Positions 5,548 through 8,485 of a stretch of 8,485 nt of DNA are shown here, piece after piece. A program made the translations under genes and the position numbers. The stretch covers positions 1-8,485 of the forward strand of contig JADGQD010000081.1 of assembly GCA_017882065.1 (NCBI GenBank), written 5' to 3'. How positions within the stretch are numbered: the first letter of the stretch is position 1; each line of letters starts with the position of its first letter. The notes beneath the pieces are model-generated. The model was not told where the DNA came from, did not search any database, and saw nothing but the letters and a program-made list of their open reading frames with translations. This DNA comes from Anaerolineales bacterium (GTDB lineage Bacteria; Chloroflexota; Anaerolineae; Anaerolineales; Villigracilaceae).

Positions 5548-6507
5548 ATGATCCGCACAACAAATTCTCCCCTGGAAGTTGCCGCCTTAACCCATCCAGG
5601 CATGGCCGGCAAGCAGAATGAAGACCGCTTTGCCGTCTCGTCCTACCGCGTGAGCAGAACTGACGCCACGCCATCGGTGTTTGCCGTTGTCTCGGACGGG
5701 ATCGGCGGGCGCCGCGCCGGGGAAGTGGCGGCCGAGATGGCTGTTGAGATCATCAGCCATATGGTGGCCCAGTCCGACATTCGCCATCCGCTGGCTATTC
5801 TCGATCATGCCATCCAGGTCACCAGCGATGCAATCGCATCGAAAGCCAAAGACGATACCCAGCGTCTGGGGATGGGCACAACCTGTGCCTGCGCCTGGGT
5901 CATTGGCAGCCAGTTGTTCATTGCTTCAGTGGGTGATTCGCGCGTCTACCTGTTGCGCAACGGCAGCCTCATGCAGTTGACAGTGGACCACACCTGGGTG
6001 CAGGAGGCTGTGGAGAAAGGCATCCTGGGCCCGGAAGATGTGCGCAACCACCCGAACGTGCATGTTATCCGCCGCTATCTGGGTTCCTCCAAAACGCCCC
6101 AGGCGGATACCCGTCTGCGGCTGGCGAAGGAAGAGACCGACACCCAGGCGCACTCCAACCAGGGACTGTGCCTGCTCCCCGGCGACCTGCTCCTGCTGTG
6201 TACCGACGGCCTGACCGACGTGGTGGAGGATGCCGACATCGAACCGACGGTGCGCGGTCTGGAACTCCAGTCTGCCGCGCAGGCGCTGGTGGATCTGGCC
6301 TGCTCCCGCGAGGGGAATGACAACATCACCGTGGCGCTGATTCTTGTACCCTGGGAAGTCCCAACGAAAAAGAAAAGCAATTTCTGGCGTTGGACGGTGT
6401 TGGGATTGGCAGTCCTGATTCTGCTGGCGCTGGTCATTGTCTTTGCAACCTGGGCGGCTTTTAATTTCATCCTTCCGCCTGCCGCGACTCTGACGCCGCC
6501 CCCATAA
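5548..6507 (+). CDS. PP2C-family serine/threonine protein phosphatase with C-terminal membrane anchor
   Basis: Metal-dependent PPM/PP2C phosphatase expected to remove phosphate from Ser/Thr residues. From ATG 5548 it has 319 residues. The motifs are complete: KQNEDRF (22-28), VVSDGIGG (47-54, metal-binding Asp50), GMGTT (108-112), VGDSRVYLLR (128-137), CTDGLTD (218-224, Asp220) and EGNDNITVALI (255-265, Asp258). A basic stretch KKK leads into one hydrophobic helix (about 282-309) and a short Pro/Thr-rich end, so the catalytic domain should sit on the cytoplasmic face of the membrane. An in-frame TTG at 5524 would add eight residues, but that part is repeat-derived (5471-5542); ATG 5548 places the first beta strand at the usual distance, with a weak GGAAG close upstream. 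The adjacent FHA protein is a plausible partner or substrate-recognition unit. No kinase gene lies in the window. Confidence 0.93.
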   Translation: MIRTTNSPLEVAALTHPGMAGKQNEDRFAVSSYRVSRTDATPSVFAVVSDGIGGRRAGEVAAEMAVEIISHMVAQSDIRHPLAILDHAIQVTSDAIASKAKDDTQRLGMGTTCACAWVIGSQLFIASVGDSRVYLLRNGSLMQLTVDHTWVQEAVEKGILGPEDVRNHPNVHVIRRYLGSSKTPQADTRLRLAKEETDTQAHSNQGLCLLPGDLLLLCTDGLTDVVEDADIEPTVRGLELQSAAQALVDLACSREGNDNITVALILVPWEVPTKKKSNFWRWTVLGLAVLILLALVIVFATWAAFNFILPPAATLTPPP

Positions 6508-6532
6508 TTCTTACACAAGTAAAATTCACATC

Positions 6533-6560
6533 TTGTTATTTTCCCATAATAGCGTATACT
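6533..6560 (+). promoter_or_regulatory. Predicted sigma-70-type promoter for the ATP-grasp gene
   Basis: TTGTTA (6533-6538) and TATACT (6555-6560) are separated by 16 nt in an AT-rich gap just after the PP2C stop. The start would fall near 6567, so the mRNA leader would include the whole family B copy 2 (including its partial duplicate) before the start codon at 6711. CATAAT (6545-6550) is an alternative -10. Confidence 0.5.
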
Positions 6561-6571
6561 CCTCATCGCCA

Positions 6572-6690
6572 ACAGGGTACTGCGCAAATATGTGAACCCA
6601 CAGGGTACTGTGTAAATATTCGAACCCGAATCATTGTTTTTTCCTTGCTTTTTGGCTGATTCAGTTCCGATATTTATGCAAGAAGCAGTA
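6572..6690 (+). repeat. Family B hairpin repeat, copy 2, with a tandem partial duplicate
   Basis: A full copy runs from 6600 to GCAGTA at 6685-6690. It is preceded head-to-tail by a 28-nt partial copy (6572-6599) matching 6600-6627 at 24 of 28 positions. The 5' arm (TAAATATTCGAAC, then CGAATCA) pairs with the 3' arm (TGATTCAGTTC, then TATTTATGC) into a long imperfect hairpin around a T-rich loop with the conserved TTTTTGGCTG. It lies between the predicted promoter and the ribosome binding site of the ATP-grasp gene. Confidence 0.82.
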
Positions 6691-6710
6691 AATCTTATCA
6701 AGAGGTGAAA

Positions 6711-7901
6711 ATGACCACTCCACTGCAAGAAAAGGAAAACGATCAACCTCCCGGTTCAGACCCGCGCCCGGCGCATCCGTGGCGGGTGGCCGTGCTCGCC
6801 AATATCAAGGAGCACGGAAAGTCCCTCCCAGCGGATGTACCTCCAGATGCCGGCGCGGACTTCGATTACATCGAGACCATTGACCAAATCCGGGCTGCCA
6901 TCGAAACCGATGGTCACCAGGCCGTCTTCATCCAGGCCGATAGAGATCTTCCTTATGCACTGAAGAAAGCCCGTCCCGATATTTGCTTCAACATTGCCGA
7001 AGGATTAGGGGGCGATGCACGTGAAGCCCAGGTTCCAGCCCTGCTGGAAATGTTCAAAATCCCTTATTCCGGTTCGCGCGTTATGACCAATGCCATCTCG
7101 TTGGACAAAACGCTAACCAAACGCATCTGGCGTGACCGGAACCTGCCTGTGGCTCCTTTTCAGGAATTTACCTTCGGCGATGAACCGCTGCGCCCCGAAA
7201 TGCACTTCCCGCTCTTCGTCAAACCTTCCCGCGAGGGCACCGGCATGGGCGTGACCGAAAAAGCCATCGTCAACAACGAGGCCGAACTGCGCGAGCGTGC
7301 CGACTACGTCATCCGCATGTACCATCAACCGGCACTGGTCGAGACCTTTTTACCGGGCCGCGAGTTCACGGTCGGGATCATGGGCCGCTTCGATACCGTT
7401 CTCTACTCCCGCCATCCCGAGTGGTATGAAAAAGATGGCTTCCTCCGTCTGCCTATTCTGGAGCTGGATAGCAGCCGTTCCGTCACACCCGGCATTTATG
7501 GCCTGGAAGCCAAGGCCCAATCGGTTGGCTCGGAAGGCGCACCCAGCTACATCTGCCCGGCTCAGCTTGACCCTGAACTGACAAAGAAACTGCATCGTCT
7601 GGCCTGGCGGGCGCATATTGTCCTGGGCGCGCTGGACGTCTCCCGCACCGACATCCGCCTTGACGCCGAAGGCCAGCCGCGCCTGCTGGAGATCAACCCC
7701 CTGCCCGGTCTGACCTCTGGCTATAGCGACTTATGCATCCAGTGTGCCGCCCAGGGGATCTCCTACGAAGACTTGATCCTGGAAATCCTTTACCTGGGTG
7801 CTTCACGCTGGAACATGCTCGTGCCGCGCGATATTTCGCTGCCTCAGAAGAAGAAAACCGACCCTCTGAACGGGGCCGCCAAAACGACAAACGGGAAATA
7901 G
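6711..7901 (+). CDS. D-alanine-D-alanine ligase-like ATP-grasp enzyme
   Basis: 396 residues from ATG 6711; the Shine-Dalgarno GAGG (6702-6705) with 5-nt spacing supports this over GTG 6705. The order of motifs is that of the Ddl superfamily: an N-terminal region ending in FNIAEGLGGDAREAQVPALLE (93-113), IPYSGS (117-122), the LDKTLTK segment (131-137), the ATP-binding loop FVKPSREGTGMGV (169-181), LVETFLPGREFTVGIMG (209-225), and the C-terminal metal/ATP site SRTDIRLDAEGQPRLLEINPLPGLT (311-335). Such enzymes form an amide bond through an acyl phosphate. In classic Ddl the first motif is HGxxGEDG; here it reads AEGLGGDARE, which places the protein in a ligase-like subgroup rather than certain peptidoglycan Ddl. 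The substrate cannot be inferred. The N-terminal 23 residues and the basic C-terminal tail are low complexity. It has its own predicted promoter and is followed by family B copy 3 and a terminator. Confidence 0.88.
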   Translation: MTTPLQEKENDQPPGSDPRPAHPWRVAVLANIKEHGKSLPADVPPDAGADFDYIETIDQIRAAIETDGHQAVFIQADRDLPYALKKARPDICFNIAEGLGGDAREAQVPALLEMFKIPYSGSRVMTNAISLDKTLTKRIWRDRNLPVAPFQEFTFGDEPLRPEMHFPLFVKPSREGTGMGVTEKAIVNNEAELRERADYVIRMYHQPALVETFLPGREFTVGIMGRFDTVLYSRHPEWYEKDGFLRLPILELDSSRSVTPGIYGLEAKAQSVGSEGAPSYICPAQLDPELTKKLHRLAWRAHIVLGALDVSRTDIRLDAEGQPRLLEINPLPGLTSGYSDLCIQCAAQGISYEDLILEILYLGASRWNMLVPRDISLPQKKKTDPLNGAAKTTNGK

Positions 7902-7907
7902 TTGCTC

Positions 7908-8000
7908 ACAGGGTACTGCGTAAATATTTGAACTCAAATTGTCGTTTTTTTTTTCTGCGTATTGGCTGCTACGGTTCAGAAATTTATGCAAGGAGCAGTA
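7908..8000 (+). repeat. Family B hairpin repeat, copy 3
   Basis: It starts 6 nt after the ATP-grasp stop with ACAGGGTACTGC and ends in GCAGTA (7995-8000). This copy has the best-preserved pairing: GCGTAAATATTTGAAC faces GTTCAGAAATTTATGC with 15 of 16 pairs formed, two of them G-T. An extra AAGGA is bulged in the 3' arm beside the closing TACT/AGTA pairing. The loop contains a run of ten T and the shared TTGGCTGCT. Confidence 0.85.
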
Positions 8001-8006
8001 AATTGG

Positions 8007-8038
8007 GCGGCAGTTAAAAACTGCCGCTCACTATTTTT
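8007..8038 (+). terminator. Probable intrinsic terminator after the ATP-grasp gene
   Basis: GCGGCAGTT (8007-8015) pairs perfectly with AACTGCCGC (8019-8027) over an AAA loop. A T run (8034-8038) follows after a 6-nt gap. The gap makes it less than ideal, but its place between the ATP-grasp gene and the tRNA promoter fits. Confidence 0.6.
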
Positions 8039-8046
8039 CGTTATGG

Positions 8047-8052
8047 TATAAT
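8047..8052 (+). promoter_or_regulatory. -10 box of the tRNA-Ser promoter
   Basis: A perfect TATAAT, 13 nt before the mature tRNA 5' end, predicts a transcript start near 8059. No clear -35 box is present at the usual distance, where the terminator stem lies. Confidence 0.6.
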
Positions 8053-8065
8053 TCGCCCGCCTTAC

Positions 8066-8154
8066 GGAGAGGTCGCGTAGCTGGCTTAGCGCGCACGCTT
8101 GGAAAGCGTGTAACCCCTAAAGGTTCGCGGGTTCGAATCCCGCCCTCTCCGCCA
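8066..8154 (+). tRNA. tRNA-Ser (anticodon GGA), CCA encoded
   Basis: The acceptor stem pairs GGAGAGG (8066-8072) with CCTCTCC (8144-8150), followed by discriminator G and a genomically encoded CCA (8152-8154). The anticodon stem CACGC/GCGTG encloses loop TTGGAAA with anticodon GGA at 8101-8103, reading UCC and UCU codons. A long variable arm (about 8111-8126) marks a class II tRNA, as expected for Ser. The T arm GCGGG-TTCGAAT-CCCGC covers 8127-8143. Discriminator G and the long variable arm are the known serine identity elements. Confidence 0.97.
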
Positions 8155-8198
8155 GAAAGAACTTCCCGCGCAATGTTCGCGGGAAGTTCTTTCTGTTT
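8154..8198 (+). terminator. Strong intrinsic terminator of the tRNA-Ser transcript
   Basis: A perfect 17-bp stem (8154-8170 with 8178-8194) with a 7-nt loop CAATGTT, the last base of CCA forming the first pair. The stem base is GAAAGAA/TTCTTTC, so the 3' arm is itself U-rich, and GTTT follows. Because the stem is perfect and nearly symmetrical it could also stop transcription from the other side. Confidence 0.85.
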
Positions 8199-8254
8199 CA
8201 CTGGCTGAAGAGTGCTCTTGCGATCAGCAAATCATATCAATAATTATCTCATGA

Positions 8255-8260
8255 TATACT
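8255..8260 (+). promoter_or_regulatory. Possible -10 box for the 3' secreted-protein gene
   Basis: TATACT ends 10 nt before ATG 8271, which predicts a leader of only a few bases and fits the absence of a Shine-Dalgarno site. No good -35 box is seen at 16-18 nt upstream. Confidence 0.35.
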
Positions 8261-8270
8261 CTGGGCTACG

Positions 8271-8485
8271 ATGAGCCAAAATCATCTTCCCCGCTCGCTT
8301 ATCATTCTATTGTTCTTCCTGGTCGCTGTAACTTTCTTCGTCGGGACCCTGCGCACGTTCGCCCCGGCTCATGCCGCGATTGTATTGGAAAATTTGGCCC
8401 AAAAAGCCGACCTTCCATCCGCAGATAAAATAATACCAACCTCCACTTCAATTGCGGATTTCCCCTCACTCGGACCAACTCCGAC
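8271..8485 (+). CDS. Start of a secreted or membrane-anchored protein of unknown function, cut by the window edge
   Basis: ATG 8271 opens a frame without stops to the window end (71 complete codons). The N-terminus is a textbook signal sequence: a short basic start (PRS), a hydrophobic core LIILLFFLVAVTFFVGTL (about 10-27), then APAHA as a likely signal-peptidase site near residue 35. What follows is polar and Ser/Thr/Pro-rich (PTSTSIADFPSLGPTPT), as in a linker of a surface protein. The family cannot be named from this fragment. The gene has its own spacing after the tRNA terminator and no Shine-Dalgarno site. Confidence 0.7.
   Translation, partial: MSQNHLPRSLIILLFFLVAVTFFVGTLRTFAPAHAAIVLENLAQKADLPSADKIIPTSTSIADFPSLGPTP

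Noticed and set aside
3596..7901. A defence or toxin system formed by the FHA, PP2C and ATP-grasp genes
   Set aside because: No kinase, nuclease, toxin or other known effector is present, the ATP-grasp gene has its own promoter, and the genes fit signalling and envelope roles.
8066..8154. Integration site at tRNA-Ser
   Set aside because: No integrase and no direct repeat of the tRNA 3' end is seen in the remaining bases; the downstream palindrome is explained as a terminator.

Overview
The window looks like chromosomal DNA from a GC-rich Chloroflexota bacterium, probably Anaerolineae. That placement is an inference from gene content, GC-rich coding style, GTG/TTG start codons, several starts without a Shine-Dalgarno site, and an FHA/PP2C signalling pair; it was not tested by database search. 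I see no transposase, integrase, CRISPR array or known defence operon.

Layout. The left edge holds a partial maf gene on the minus strand. All other genes read to the right: xpt (GTG start) and guaA, a tight purine-salvage pair; a small unrecognised two-helix membrane protein; a large secreted/membrane-anchored protein with a von Willebrand A-like region and a cytoplasmic FHA domain; a PP2C-type Ser/Thr phosphatase with a C-terminal membrane helix; a D-Ala-D-Ala-ligase-like ATP-grasp enzyme with its own predicted promoter; tRNA-Ser(GGA) with a strong terminator; and the start of a secreted protein cut by the right edge.

How the genes work together. Xpt makes XMP from xanthine and PRPP, and GuaA aminates XMP to GMP. 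The FHA protein and the phosphatase are adjacent and both predicted membrane proteins, which suggests a phospho-Ser/Thr signalling pair at the membrane; no kinase lies in the window. The ATP-grasp enzyme may act on cell-wall or other peptide substrates, but its substrate cannot be read from the sequence.

The most unusual content is repetitive DNA. Family A is a small GC-rich palindromic family with core TAGTCCCGGTT(Y)CAGCACGGG. It occurs as 20-nt tandem units between genes and also as in-frame insertions inside guaA and inside the linker of the FHA protein (27 of 28 bases identical, in opposite orientation). A related hairpin type beginning GATATCATCCC occurs three times, once as an in-frame insertion of about 18 codons in maf. 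Family B is an AT-richer element of about 95 bp with ends TACTGC...GCAGTA that folds as a long imperfect hairpin. It is present three times, always in the same orientation and always in a gap after a gene. These repeats inserted into essential-type coding genes, together with the family B hairpin, are the best candidates for something undescribed here.
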